Made by a program: the position numbers and the translations under genes. A model generated the notes under the pieces. The model was not told the DNA's origin and did no database searches. It saw only the letters and a program-made list of their open reading frames with translations. Shown piece after piece: positions 1 through 13,000 of a stretch of 64,000 bases of DNA. This DNA is from Haliotis asinina (Eukaryota; Mollusca; Gastropoda; Lepetellida; Haliotidae), in contig NC_090285.1 in assembly GCF_037392515.1 (NCBI RefSeq), positions 1,987,501 through 2,051,500 on the forward strand. Direction: 5' to 3'. Each line of letters starts with the position of its first letter. The first letter of the stretch is position 1.

Positions 1-720
1 TCTGATGGACTTGTACAACAGACCCAGATCTGTTTGCTACATTAAACTTTGTTTTGTTTCAGCATTAGACTGAATAATGTGAGGATGAATCTCAAATACT
101 CTCATGTAAATGGCATGTGAGTTCCTTTGCAATGGCATTCATGTAGTTGACTGTCATTGCATGTTATTGATGGAGGTGAACATACTCTGCACTTTGCAAA
201 TTCTTTTGGATTTGAGAGATGTATGGAAAGCATGGGAACTAAGTGTTCAGATAGCCGGAGTAAGAGTGCCAAGGTGCCATAATTTCAGACTGGTTGTTTT
301 CTTGCTCATCTGAGATTACACCCGTTTAAATTTTATTTAACACCAAAGATTGTTCCCATAGCATCACTGACCTCAGTCTCATATCATTTCTCTGTATACA
401 GTTTTAACACAGCTGAAGTTTTAATTTATATTTATAAAAGATATATTTACATGTTCACATACAGGATTCAGTGTTGGTAGATTGTGGAATTAGTTACTGA
501 TGTATTCAACATGTCCATCAACTATAACAATGGTAACTGGTCTGGTCACAATTTCATCCAAGCAGGACCACTCACTTCACTCTAAGTACATTCTTAATTT
601 AATCAGCAACTTACATCATTATTCAAGCTAAAGAACCAATGTTTAGAGCAAAGAATGTGTATTCTAGCTTTGATCAAGACCATGTGTTGGCAGTGCTGGC
701 CATGTGTTTATGTTTGCTGG
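1..720. other. Left-edge non-coding stretch
   Basis: No conserved coding segment is seen. Open frames here are short and resemble nothing I recognise. A pyrimidine-rich tract ending in TTTCAG near 48-62 looks like a splice acceptor, so this could be the tail of a plus-strand gene lying to the left. I cannot show a coding exon after it. Confidence 0.4.
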
Positions 721-740
721 TGTGTGTGTGTGTGTGTGTG
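721..740. repeat. (TG)n microsatellite
   Basis: Ten uninterrupted TG dinucleotides lie just left of the 41-bp minisatellite. Confidence 0.9.
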
Positions 741-900
741 CGGTGGTCTGGACCCTGTGACTGGTGCTACTATCTTCACACCTCATACTGCGTGTTTGTT
801 CTTCACCTCTTGCTGACAGTCTGTAGCATGATGTGGCACCTCAGTGGAATCTGTGGCCCCTCTGTTGACACTCTGTACATTGGTGTCATCACCATTGTTT

Positions 901-1400
901 GTAGGTCGATACTGTACATTATTGCCATGTAGATCGACACTGTGAACATAGTTGCCATCATTTTTTTTTTTGTAGATCAACACTGTCTATATTGTTGCCA
1001 TCACCTGTGTTTGTAGGTGGACACTGTGTACATTGTTGCCATCACCTGTGTTTGTAGGTTGACACTGTGTACATTGTTGTCATCACCTGTGTTTGTAGGT
1101 TGACACTTTGAACATTGTTGCTGTCAGCTGTGTTTGTAGGTTGACACTTTGAACATTGTTGCCATCACCTGTGTTTGTAGGTCGACACTGTCTACATTGT
1201 GGTCATCACCTGTGTTTGTAGGTTGACACTGTGTACATTGTTGCCATCATCTGTGTAGATTGACACTGTGTACATTGTTGCCATCACCTGTGTTTGTAGG
1301 TTGACACTTTGAACATTGTTGCTATCAGCTGTGTTTGTAGGTTGACACTGAGTACATTGTTGCCATCATCTGTGTTAGTAGGTCTACACTGTACATCTTT
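901..1400. repeat. 41-bp minisatellite, about 12-13 units
   Basis: Units begin GTAGGTTGACACTGTG and continue through ACATTGTTGCCATCACC to TGTGTTT, giving a 41-bp period from about 902 to 1400. Most units differ at a few sites, for example TGTGTACA against TTTGAACA. The second unit carries an expanded T run at 960-971. The open frames across it are by-products of the repeat. Confidence 0.9.
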
Positions 1401-3660
1401 CAGTCTACAGCATGCCTCAAATGAAATTGATATTGTGCTGTCCATGTTTTTCTGAGGATTTTCACTCTCAGTGTCTGTGATGCAAAGCCTTATTGATACT
1501 TGGTCATCCCTGTATATTCTGCTGTCTAGAGAACTGACAGACCTACCGCCAGTGGTTCCTGGTCACCATTATGGATGTGTCCTAGGGATGTGTCAACTCT
1601 CTCAAAGGATGTTTATCTCAAATGTTTGGTTGTATTTCACATTCTTATTCTGAGCATGTCTCAGATGTATGAACGCCTCAGTGCTTGCTGTGTGTATATA
1701 CCTGTATACATATATGTGTCGGACTGTGTCCGTGCTTGTATAGCCTGGCTCCTTGTTCCCTGTACATATACAACTGTGTTGTTTTCAGCTATTATTTATG
1801 TTGTTGTTGAAAAGAATCAATATTCCTGTCCATTTCCGTCAGTCTATATTCAGTGTTCCTACACTGTTGTGGTTACATAGATCTCATGTCAGCACAATCA
1901 GTCTACTGATAATTGTTGTTTCACCTCAATGGAATCTCTCATTGCTTTGCTGTTCTGGAAGTCTGTCATCACTCATTACAGAGTTGCTGTTTTGCCAGAA
2001 TCTCTCCCTCTCTCTCGTCATCCTGACACTCTGATAAACCACATTGGTAGATCAGGTAAACCTACTCACTTTGACTCAACACTCTGACAACCACTCACCT
2101 GTTCTGACTCGCACTTTTCCAAATGCTTCTGTCTCTTTTGATTCTCAGACTCATGCTTTCAAGCATCCATGATCCATGCAAGATTCGTGAAACCATCAAT
2201 TGGTGGGACTGTACTGCTTGTAGTGTAGTGAAATATTCTTTTGTAGCTTGGCACTTTGATCCATTTTGTAGGTTGTGCTGGAAGTTTCATTTAACGTGAT
2301 CCATTGTTATCACATCTTCCATATGATTGAGATCAAGATATGACATCAATTCCATTTTCATCAGTTCATATGTTCTTTTTCAATGTACAATGGCCAGTAT
2401 TTATAAAGAGCTAAATTAGATTCAGTTGTAAATAAACCATTCACTGACTTCTCATTACGTTGTGGAAATGTAAACATACACATCATCGTATTTATATCTT
2501 CCGTGATTTTCAGGTTTTAGAAATAATTGTTAATTGTATCAAATTCAGTTCAGAAAAGATAGCTGAGATGACAAGCAATTACCATAAAAGTCTTGTGAGA
2601 GCTATCTCCCCATTGGTGTACAGGTTGTGACCAGATTGTGATGTCTGTTGATGGCCCAGCCAGTCATCTAACTAGTATACACTCGTATTCCAGAAGCTCA
2701 CAATGAGCTGCACATACAGTGGAAACAGGATTTTGTGTGGACTTATAAAGAATTTTTGGGCATCGTTTCAACTCGACACAATGTAATTGAGAGACTTCTC
2801 TCAGATATCTGCTAAGTTCCTCTTGTATTAAGCTGCTGTCAGAAGGTGGAAGCAATAATTCTGTTGACAGTATGCAAACACTGATATGAATGAATATTGT
2901 TTGTCATAGTCAGCATATCACAGCACCCCACATGTCAAGTCTTATCCCAGGATGTGGCGTCACATGCTTACTACGACCGTGTTGGTCAGGTTAGATACGA
3001 GTGACCAGCGTACACCAGTCCTACTGTCGAATCAGGATGTAGGATGGCTGACCAGTCAACCTCCAGCAGTACAGGGAAAACATTGTCCAGCAGTCTGTAC
3101 AGTAATATCGCAATGTGGTATTTGTGGTGCATGACAATATTTCCAAGTTGTTCAATAATTTTCAATGTGATTCATTATTGTGAGCTTGTAATGTGATGTC
3201 TAAGGATGTGATTGAGTGACTGAGATTGTTGTCGAAGGTCCGGATGTGATGGGAGCGCCAGTTCATAGTCTGTAGCTCACCCTTATTGTAATGTAATATT
3301 CTCATATTCTGCTGGCTGGCATTCTCGAGCACTCACTGCAACGTACAGCTTGGCTCCTACATGTCACAGCACTACCCACAGTGACACAGTTTAGAGAGGA
3401 AATGCACCTCTGTTACTACAGCAAGCATCCTGAAGCTCACACATTGTGGTCTTGTTGCTGCTTTTGCTTGGTATGATGTTGCTGTAAGCAGCACCAAACA
3501 CTGGAGTGATGACCATAGAATGTGATGGTAGATCCAACTTGGTTATAAGCACCACGTAAATAGTCATCTGGACCTTTGACCTGTGAATACACAGTGCTAC
3601 TTAGAATGTGGTCAAATGTAGCATGATACAATGTTGGTTGACTGTCATTGCATTGTATTT
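1401..3660. other. Non-coding stretch, nothing recognised
   Basis: AT-rich DNA with only short open frames, none with a recognisable domain. No tRNA, transposon end or conserved exon was seen. It may be UTR or intergenic. Confidence 0.4.
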
Positions 3661-3667
3661 AGCAGTC

Positions 3668-3810
3668 CTGTCAGTGGTCAACTGTCAGTTGACTGTGTGA
3701 TTGAATTCTACCCTGCTGTACTGTCAGTGGTCAACTGTTTGTTGACTGTGAGGGTGAATTGTACCCTGCTGTACGGTCAGTGGTCAGCTGTTGGTTGAAT
3801 GTGATTTAAG
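3668..3810. repeat. 53-bp tandem repeat, about 2.7 units
   Basis: Units start at 3668, 3721 and 3774 with CTGTCAGTGGTCAACTGT and end in ACCCTGCTGTA. The spacing is exactly 53 bp. The third unit is incomplete. Confidence 0.85.
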
Positions 3811-3829
3811 CTGTCAGTGCTGTTAAGGA

Positions 3830-4735
3830 AGGTGTTTGCACTGTGTTCTGTTGGTGGCTGTGGGGTGTGACTGGCTTTGTTGTTTGATTTTGTCCAGTCT
3901 GTAGCAGCGCTGTTGATGTAGGGCAACATGTTGTTGAGTTGTTCATGTTTTCAGTGTTCTCAAGTTGATCAGAGTTGTTAATATTCTCAAATATTTTATT
4001 GATATCAAGTCCTCAGCATACTACATTAGAACAATATCAGATACATTTCTGATGGTGCCTAGTTTAGGACTTGTACACCGAGCAGCAATAGTGATATATT
4101 TGTATATTACCGTTGTAAAATACTGGCAGTTTTTGTCATTTCTTTTTGAATAGGATGTCAAGTCATATTTGTAGTTTGAGGCTGCCTGAACCCTTGTTCT
4201 TTGACTTATGAGATCTTCTCAGAACAGCCTGCCAGCATTATTGGAGCGCTATGTTGACAGGATTGTAGTAACTATTACACACTGTGTGGAGACAAGTACA
4301 AGCTCTGTATCCAGTAGATAGAAACAGTTTTGTGTCAAGTCTAGTTATATGTTTGCACTACACAAGCACACTGGTTCTGGAGGCATATATCAGTTAAAGA
4401 TCGAAAAGGTGGGTGGCTAAATAACTGAAGTACACTTCAACACATGCTATAAACAACAACTGAGACCTGTCAAAGGCATCTTCAGTTTATCCCATTTGAA
4501 ACTATGACTATCCAGTCAACACCCTCATGTCTCCATGAGGTTGGTTTGTTAGGGATTGACTAGCAACATGTACCTAGACTTGCCCTGTTTTGTGAGTACT
4601 GTAGGATAAGGTGTGATTTATACAGGTCTTCACAACAAGGCGCCATATACTGTGTATCACCATTGAGATTACACTTGTTTCTAGTCATTTGCCCTGCTTT
4701 GCTGTTTGCTTAGCAGCAGTAGCCTAGTAATCAGC
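3830..4735. other. Non-coding stretch, nothing recognised
   Basis: No coding segment or repeat family is identified. Open frames are 60-70 codons and unlike known proteins. Confidence 0.35.
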
Positions 4736-4739
4736 CTGA

Positions 4740-4868
4740 CCTACAGCTGCCAATAACCTTGCAAGACTGTGGCCTTGGCATACAGCTGTCAGAACCTAGT
4801 AATGCTGTGACCTCGACCTACAGTTACCAATAACTTAGCAATGCTGTGGCCTTGACCTTCAGCTGTTA
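4740..4868. repeat. Degenerate 38-39 bp tandem repeat, about 3.5 units
   Basis: The motif TACAGCTG or its variants, followed by AATAAC/AACCTAG and GCTGTGGCCTTG, recurs at about 4742, 4781, 4819 and 4859. Units are clearly diverged. Confidence 0.6.
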
Positions 4869-4869
4869 G

Positions 4870-7050
4870 AAGCACAGGACGCCGTAAGCCTTGACATACA
4901 TGTGTCTATGTGGCATATATCTGTTCTCAGCTTCATGGCTGGTGTCATATGACTAAAATGTTTTGTTTTTTCGTTTGGATACAGTGTGGCCCATGGTGTC
5001 ACTGGACTGTTTTCCCATCTGTATGTATAGAGACACTGGTATCTCATCACCAGTGTTTGATATGAAAACGTATACTTAAACTTTCTCTGTAAGACCCGAC
5101 AATGAAAATGACAGGAAATGTAAAGTTAAAAAAATCTATTGTAGTTTGTAAAAGCTAAATGTGTATGTACATTCTTTAGACTGGTTGTTCTATTCTGGGG
5201 TGAGCACTCTTTCTAAAAAGATGAAGAAAACTGGATCACATTTCCAGTCATTCTTGTCTTCTCATGATTAGGAGGCCATGGCTGGTGTCTTGTAATACAT
5301 TTCCTTGGATTATTTTCATGTTACATGTCATATTTGATACATAAACTCAGTGTTTTCATCACCCTGACGTGTGGTCAGAACCTCACAGATCGTAAATCGT
5401 CCTGTCTACAAGTTTACATCATTTCCTGACTGTTTTAATGTTGAAGATAACACTGCCTCAAAGTGTATGCCAACTATCTCATTTTTAAACTATTTTCTGT
5501 GTTTCTTACTGTCCGTGTGAATTGTGATTATTTCGTGGGGTAAGTGGACAAGGTCAAGGATAGCCTGTGTCTGCTAGTACATCGAGGAAACTCCAGCTCT
5601 TACAGAATATGTCAATAAAACTAAGTACTCAGTTGCCTCTTTGTCTTCTGTACCAAAAGCCATCAGTGGGAGCACAGATGGTGCTTCACTCCAGAACCTG
5701 TACCAAGTTGCATCTCTTAGACTCTAGGATCTATGCATCATAAGGTTGGCCCCAAGGCAACAACCAACATTGTTGGGAGTGGTCTCTGTGGTACATAGCT
5801 CAAGTACATTTGCATCTAAAAGCCCTGGCCTTGATTCCATGATGTACGGGAGAGCCTGCACACAGTGCAAAGGGTGTTGATCTGCACGAAACATGTTTCA
5901 ACAGTACTTGTTGTTACCCTTCCTGGTGCTTGGCATTACTTAATAAAGCAAGGGCTCGTTGGCACGCACCTTGAAACAGCATTGGTCCAGCCTAAAGCAA
6001 GCACACTCAAGCATGGACATCGATTTGTAATAATTTGTAATAATCTCAAACGTAACCTCATGTAGCTGTGCTACATTATCAGTTATTCCCTGGTCACAAG
6101 GTACACATAGGTTGATGAAGCCTCCATGTTTGTTTATGTTCCCTGAGCCAGAAGGGACACACGACAACCCAGGGCCACCAGTGAACAATGTGTTTATCTA
6201 ACCAATGTATATTCTGAATTGTTTAAAGCACAGACGCAAATCTTTTTGTAGCCATCACTAGATTTTGCAGACAAGGAAAAACAGATTTAAAGTTATCTCC
6301 CAAGAAGATACCAAGTGAGTTCATACACAGTTTGATACATAGCTTTGTTACTTGCTTGTAAGTGGGGTACGTTGAAAATAATATAACAGTGCTCAGCCAA
6401 TCAGAAAACGATGTGTGAGGCAAGATAAGACGGACAGCCTTATTTTAGGTTTGTCAGGTCGTTGGTTTCACCAAAGATATTAATGTCTAAGAACTGCATC
6501 ACTCAAGGCTCTCCTGTCACATGGAGCTGACAGACAGTGACATATATGACTTTTCACCTGAAAACATTAACACGCAACAGACACATTGATGCCTTCATTA
6601 CTCCATATATTAAGTTGGGTTCTTTCCTAGGAGTCTTCTACATTCATACAGTGAGACAGGATTTACCACAGTGAGCAGATGTGACACTGATAAAAGTAAA
6701 GATAACTACATATTTACCAACCAAAAGGATAAAAGTCTGCATGTTTTTCAGCAATAGTGGCAAACAATCTTCATGGGTTTTTAAAACCCACTGTCTCTCT
6801 CAGATGTAATAGTTTTTGCTTCCTCATGCAAACTGTCAAAAGTAATAAAGAGACATGTAGTTAGTGTCTGCAGCCAGTAACTGCATGAATTCAACAATTC
6901 CAAACCAGAGACACCCAGAATACAACACAAAATAAATGAATAGAACTTGGGTCACACATGTGGAGTGTTTGATCCCTCTTCTGTGACATGAAATGCCCTT
7001 GTGGACTTGGTCCCCTTGCGTAAAACTATCACCTCTACTGTCCCCATGCA
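4870..7050. other. Non-coding stretch; possible 3' ends of flanking transcripts
   Basis: No coding exon is visible. An AATAAA at 5614-5619 could be a poly(A) signal for a plus-strand transcript entering from the left. The right part lies directly 3' of the SMPD2 stop on the minus strand and probably contains its 3' UTR, but no clear minus-strand AATAAA was found. Confidence 0.35.
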
Positions 7051-7055
7051 TCCAC

Positions 7056-10000
7056 TCAAGTCACAACATCTGGTCCTGTGACCTTCACCTTCGACCGAGC
7101 TGAACTCTCGATGAGGTTGATGATGTCAGCGGCGACAGCCTGCAACCCGTGCACCTCAATTCTCTTTACAATGAATCCTGTCCATGCACAAACAGCAATG
7201 GCGATGACAAGCAGTAGTTTGACTAGAGTGTGGATTAGTGGAGCTGCGGGTACAAGACCTCCTGACATCTCCAGCAGGTACAGGAGGACGCCCAGCACCA
7301 GTGCCTGGATCTGAAACACACAAAGAGATGATATCACACACAGAGAGGTCTGAGACACACAGGGAGATGACATCACACCCACATAGGTCTTATGATCTGC
7401 ACATAAACATTTACTCCACAGGGGTGAGTTTAGTTTTATGCCACACTCGGCAATATTCCACTTATATGGTGGCGGTCTGTAACTAATCCAGTCTGAACAC
7501 AACAATCCAGCGATCAACAGCAGGAGCATCAACCAACAATTTGAATATGACAACAGGTGTCAAACATGACAGTGAGTCTCAACAATCGCATTTGTTGGCA
7601 CTTATGACAAGTATGGGTTGCTGGAGATTCATTCGAACCTGGAAACTATTCTCGAAACATTTGTAGCCCTACGAACTTCTTAAGCCCATACTTAACACAT
7701 TGGCTATGATCAAAGAATTCTTAGGGCTACGAATGTTTCGAGTATAAGGGCCCACTTTCACAAAGCCGTCATAGTGCTACGACTATTCTTGCCTATGTTG
7801 GTGAATGGGAGTTTGTAGGACTTTGTGCAAGTGATACCTGGATCTTTATGGTTGAGGAATCACAATAACTTATTTACTGCGTTATACTGCAGTGTAGTTT
7901 GTTGTTAAACATTGCAAAAACTGTATACCATATTTCTTATACAGATTATAGGTCTACCTGGAAGAAACTCTGGTCACTTTCTGTCTGTTTCTGTCCCCGC
8001 TCTAGTTCTGTCAACGCTGTCCCCAGAAGATGGTCTCTCTCTGACAACCTGGCATTCCGTGAGTCAGCAGACTCTGTAAACATAAATGTAATGAAAAACT
8101 GATTATTCAGTAGTTTATGAAGTAAACATCAATAAATACAAATTTTCACTTGGCTTGCTCTGAAGGCATCATCCATTTACAACCTGTCTTCACCTCATTC
8201 GAATACATTTGTAATAAAAACAAGGAATTATGTGTGGTGGCATCTTTCTCTACCCAATACACTTGTACTGAAGCCATCAAGTAGGAACTACCTGTTATAC
8301 CTAAACTTGAAATGCTTCACAGTACAATATGTTACAGGCTAAAATGTTTTGTCATTAACACTCCTCCTTACTTTCAGCACTCACTGATGTTGGCATATAC
8401 AGCCCACCTTACTTGTGGTCTGACAGGTACATCCTGGGTCTTGGCACATGCAGCCCATGCAAGTGTTGCAGAGGCAGGTCATGTGACTGCTCTCTATAAA
8501 AGCTACATGTGTCAGGGGCCCAGCACACACCATGTCAGGCAACAACTATAGCATGTTGTTGTGGTCCACAGGTATGTTGTGAATTTTAAATGATTGTGGC
8601 AATTATGTAGAAGGTATTTATTTCTCATGTATGACTTTTATTCAACATAATATCCAACCAGGTTTTGAGAGAATTGCAAATGATGATTTTAATTGTATAA
8701 AGTACAATTAAGTCCACCAAATATAATTTGAATATTTGACAATTATTTAACCTTAATATTGTCTATGGACACACCATGTCAGGCAGCAACTATAGCATGT
8801 TGTTGTGGTCCACAAGTTTATCACTCCTCGAATAAAACACATCAGCCAGAATCAACTGTCTGTAGTTCCTGCCACAAATATATCTAGACAAGCCCAGACA
8901 CTTCAGTGTACCCCACTCACCTGCTTTGCCGTCGCTATGCTACCATCGCATGCTACCATCGCATGCAATCGATTAAAACTTCATCTAAACATAGTCATGG
9001 GTGACTGGCCTATCGATCACCACCCATGACACCTACCAGTTCTTTGTTGTTAATAAATGGCAGACGATAGCAAGCATTGACCAATGAGAGTGCATGGTTT
9101 GACCACACCTCATTTATGCAGCCTCATCGTCCTTGTTATCGTCTGCCATTTGTGCCAAGATCGTTTAGTTGAGGGTCAAAATCAGCTTTCAGTTGTCTTG
9201 TAGAAATAACAATATATATAAAATTTTTAAAGGTTTTTAAACAGAATCTTTAATCCAAGCAATGACACGAGGGCTTGTGATCTAATCATCTTATATCGAT
9301 GACAGTGTCTATGATCATCTACCTGTGGAGTCACCCTGCTCTATCCGCAGCACGGCCAGCACGGCCTCATGGTCGGAGAAGTTGTAGGTGCGCCCAGGGA
9401 TCTTATTCATGATGACACTGCACTCCTCTACAGTCACACTGAAATCTGTAGGAGAGAGAAAGGGCTGAGTAACAGCATGGCCTCTGCAAGCTTCTAGGGA
9501 CAAATAAACTACCGAAATGCCACGTACAACAGCATGGAATCCATTGTGTAACTGGTGTTCTATGAGCAGATTTATAAAACATATCAAGACCATCACACAC
9601 CTGGAAAGTATCCAAAGAATGACCAATGATGATGTTGCTGTTCCGAGCACACACTTATTATCACCAGCACTATCCAGCTACCGGTCGTGAAAATTGGATT
9701 CCACAGCAGAATAGATCCATATTAATCTGAATACAATATGTAAGCACTGCTTATGATTGTCTGGTCCAGACTCAATTATTTACAGACTACTGCCATATAT
9801 GTGGACTTTACCTGCATGTGGTGTAAAACAAGCATGGGTTATGAAAAATTAATTCTAACTTGGATCAACCACGTTTTGACGGACACAGATACCGACAGGG
9901 GAAAGCTCAGCCTTAGTGTCAGGACATACAGTGTTCCCAGAAATTATTGAGAAAATCTTTGGTTTTTTTCTAATGATGCTAAGATTGGAAAAAGGGCTTT

Positions 10001-13000
10001 CACTATGCACTAAGCATACTAAATAAGGGAGACAACTCTTGAAGACTTAGAAGGCAGCTCATTACGTCAAGAGTTATCTCCCTTGTCTGAGCAGACGGCT
10101 TCCTGTGTTGACATGGCAGAATTTACAGCAAGAGAGAAAAGAAAGCTCATTCTAGATGATTTTGAAAGGGGTGAGGCTGATGCTAAAGTGTTAGCTTGTA
10201 GACATGGTATTCCTCTGTCTACAGTATACAGAACTTTGAAGAATATTCAAACAGGAACCAGGATAGAGCACAAACCAGGGGCAGGTCGGCCTAGGAAATT
10301 CAATGTTGTGGATCGCCGAAGACTTGGGCAGATTGTGAGTAGGGGCAAATTGAAAAGTGTTGAGAACATCAGAAATGAAATGATCAGCAGAGGAGGTCCT
10401 CAGGTATGCATGAAACAGTTAGGCAGGAATTACAGACTTAATTGGGTGAAAAAACGTGGAATTCCCTCGCCGTTGATGAAAGATGCACAAAAGGAAAAAC
10501 GTTTAAACTGGTGTCAGGCTCATGAAAATCAAGATTGGGATAAGTTTTCTTTTCGAATGAAAGTTCTGTTTGGCTTTTCCCTAATTGTGAGAAAATTTGG
10601 ACCAAAGATACTGTCAAACCTATCTACCAGCGACCAAAACATAGCCCGAAGTTTCACATGTGGGGTGGCATATCGGCTCACGGAGTGACGCCATTGTGTT
10701 TTCATGGGAAACTTGACAAAAGAAAGATACGTTGACATTCTAAATGGTCACCTTCTTCCGACAGCACAAACACTGTATGAAGATGATTGGATTTTCCAGC
10801 ATGATAATGACCCAAAACACACTGCGCGCTACACAAAACAGTGGTTGTCGGGCGAAAATGTTCAAGTTTTAGACTGGCCCAGTTACAGCCCAGACCTAAA
10901 CCCAATTCAGAATGTGTGGGGAGTCATGAAGGACAGAATAAACCAAAAGGGACTGAGAAATATTGAAGATATGAAGGCCGAGGTGGTCCAATATTGGGAT
11001 ACCCTGTCACACGATTACCTACAAACTTTGATGGGTAGTGTGCCTAGGCGTATTCAGGCATGCATTGCTGAGCGAGGAGGTCTAACAAAGTACTAAAACA
11101 AGACTGAGACTGTAAAAGGATGATGTTTTAACATGTGAATGTAAGTAAAACGCCAGACGTTAATGAACGTAATGAGTTACATGACGCAACATGATTCTCA
11201 ATAATTTCTGTGAATACTATACTAAAAGATGTCAAAGATGTTACTTGCTACCTGATTAGTGCTAAGAATGGTATCTCAGTTTGCTGACTATATAAGTCTG
11301 TACAATCAGCAACTCGGAGCACCATTTTACCTCACCTACACTGAAAATAGACACCAGATCAAAGTACACAGGCTCTTTCAAAACAAGTATGCTCTATGTA
11401 TTCAAGTAAGATTTTGTTTTAGCCTACTTGGTCCAGGCCTGTATAACCAGTAATCGATGCGCTTCCCATCAGGGTAGCCTGGCTGTGGGTTGGAGAAGCT
11501 GTTGCTAGGGACCTCATCTGTGTTGCCATGCTCATATCCAGATGTTCGCCTCTGTAACAAAGGGAGATAACCTGCATCATTTATACAATAATGACAGGGT
11601 TCTTGCTTGGTCTGCTGACGAAGACAGACGTGTTTATCTCGCTCTCTGAGTCAGTGGTCCTGTGTGGATTGTTCTCGCTGAGATTTACAGTGGTTAGTTG
11701 GGGGTGTTCTTTGTACTATACCATAAGCATAGTTGGTGAAACTTGCTTTGGTAATTAGTTTAGTAATTATATTTTGTAACTGCCTTTAGTTGTAAGTTTG
11801 TGCTCGTGAACCTCACTTTCGTGTTTCGGTTGGCTGAGCACGCTCGGCTTTGTGCGTGCGTGTGGCACGTTTGGCTCGTGCAGACCCTACTTCGCGGATT
11901 AGGATTGTCGACAACAGTGATAGCGTTTGTTTCGCAGATAGGACGATGAATTCAGATTCTGATGGGGAATTTACAGCCGCCTGGTCGGCTCCTGATGATT
12001 TTGAGGAAACTTCCACTCATGCTGAATTCGCTGAGAAATATAATGCTATGTTGGCTAAACGTCCGAAACGAAAACATGATGACGATGTTCAGACAAAATG
12101 TAGTTTTAATGAACATAATTTGAAACCCATTGTTATTTTTTCCTCGGTCGACTCTAGTGTCAGTTTGAAATCCGTCAGTCCCGTTGCACTAGCTAAGGAC
12201 ATTCAAAAACATGTTGGTGATATCCATAGCCTGAAGAGGTTGGATAAGGGTGACATTGTGTTACACTGCAGATCGGCTGATCAGTCCAAAATGGCTCTCT
12301 CTTTAACGAGAATTTGTGGTAAACAGATCAAAGCTTATGTCCCCAAAAGTCTGCGAGAAACAAAAGGTGTCATTTACAATATCGATCTGGATATTTCTGA
12401 AGATGAAATAGTTGAGCAGCTGAAATCCTTTCAAGTTACTGATGCTAAACGTTTGACCAGAGGTAAGGAAAAAGAGCAGACATTATCAGTTCTGTTAACT
12501 TTTGCAAGTACTACACTCCCTGAGCATGTATACATGTACTATCAGTCCTTCAAGGTAAGAGCATATGTCCCACCAGCCCTCAGGTGTTATAAATGCCAGC
12601 GTTTCGGCCATACATCAACCAATTGTAAAAGTACAGTTCAGGTTTGTGCTCGCTGCTGTGGGGATCATGCCTATGATGCCTGCCCATCTAAAGATACCTT
12701 AAAATGTTCAAATTGCGGAGGAAAACACAGCGCTGCCTACAGAGGTTGTAGTAAATACAAGGAAGCGGTTGAAATCCAACGTGTAAAAGTTGAGAACAAA
12801 GTTTCTTATAAAGAAGCTGTACAAATGGTCAAAGAGAACAACACTACTATGCCTGTGTCATTTGCAAATGTTGTCAAACGTCGTCCTAATAAACAGCCAG
12901 TTGTTTCATCTTCTCAGCAAGTTGCAACAAGTCTACCTTCAGTGAAGGTCACTCAGGGTTCGAACAGAGCAAATAAATGCTCCTGTCAGTGTTCTATCAA

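Noticed and set aside
7078-7486. Plus-strand frames opposite the last SMPD2 exon
   Set aside because: Shadows of the minus-strand coding exon, with no independent support.
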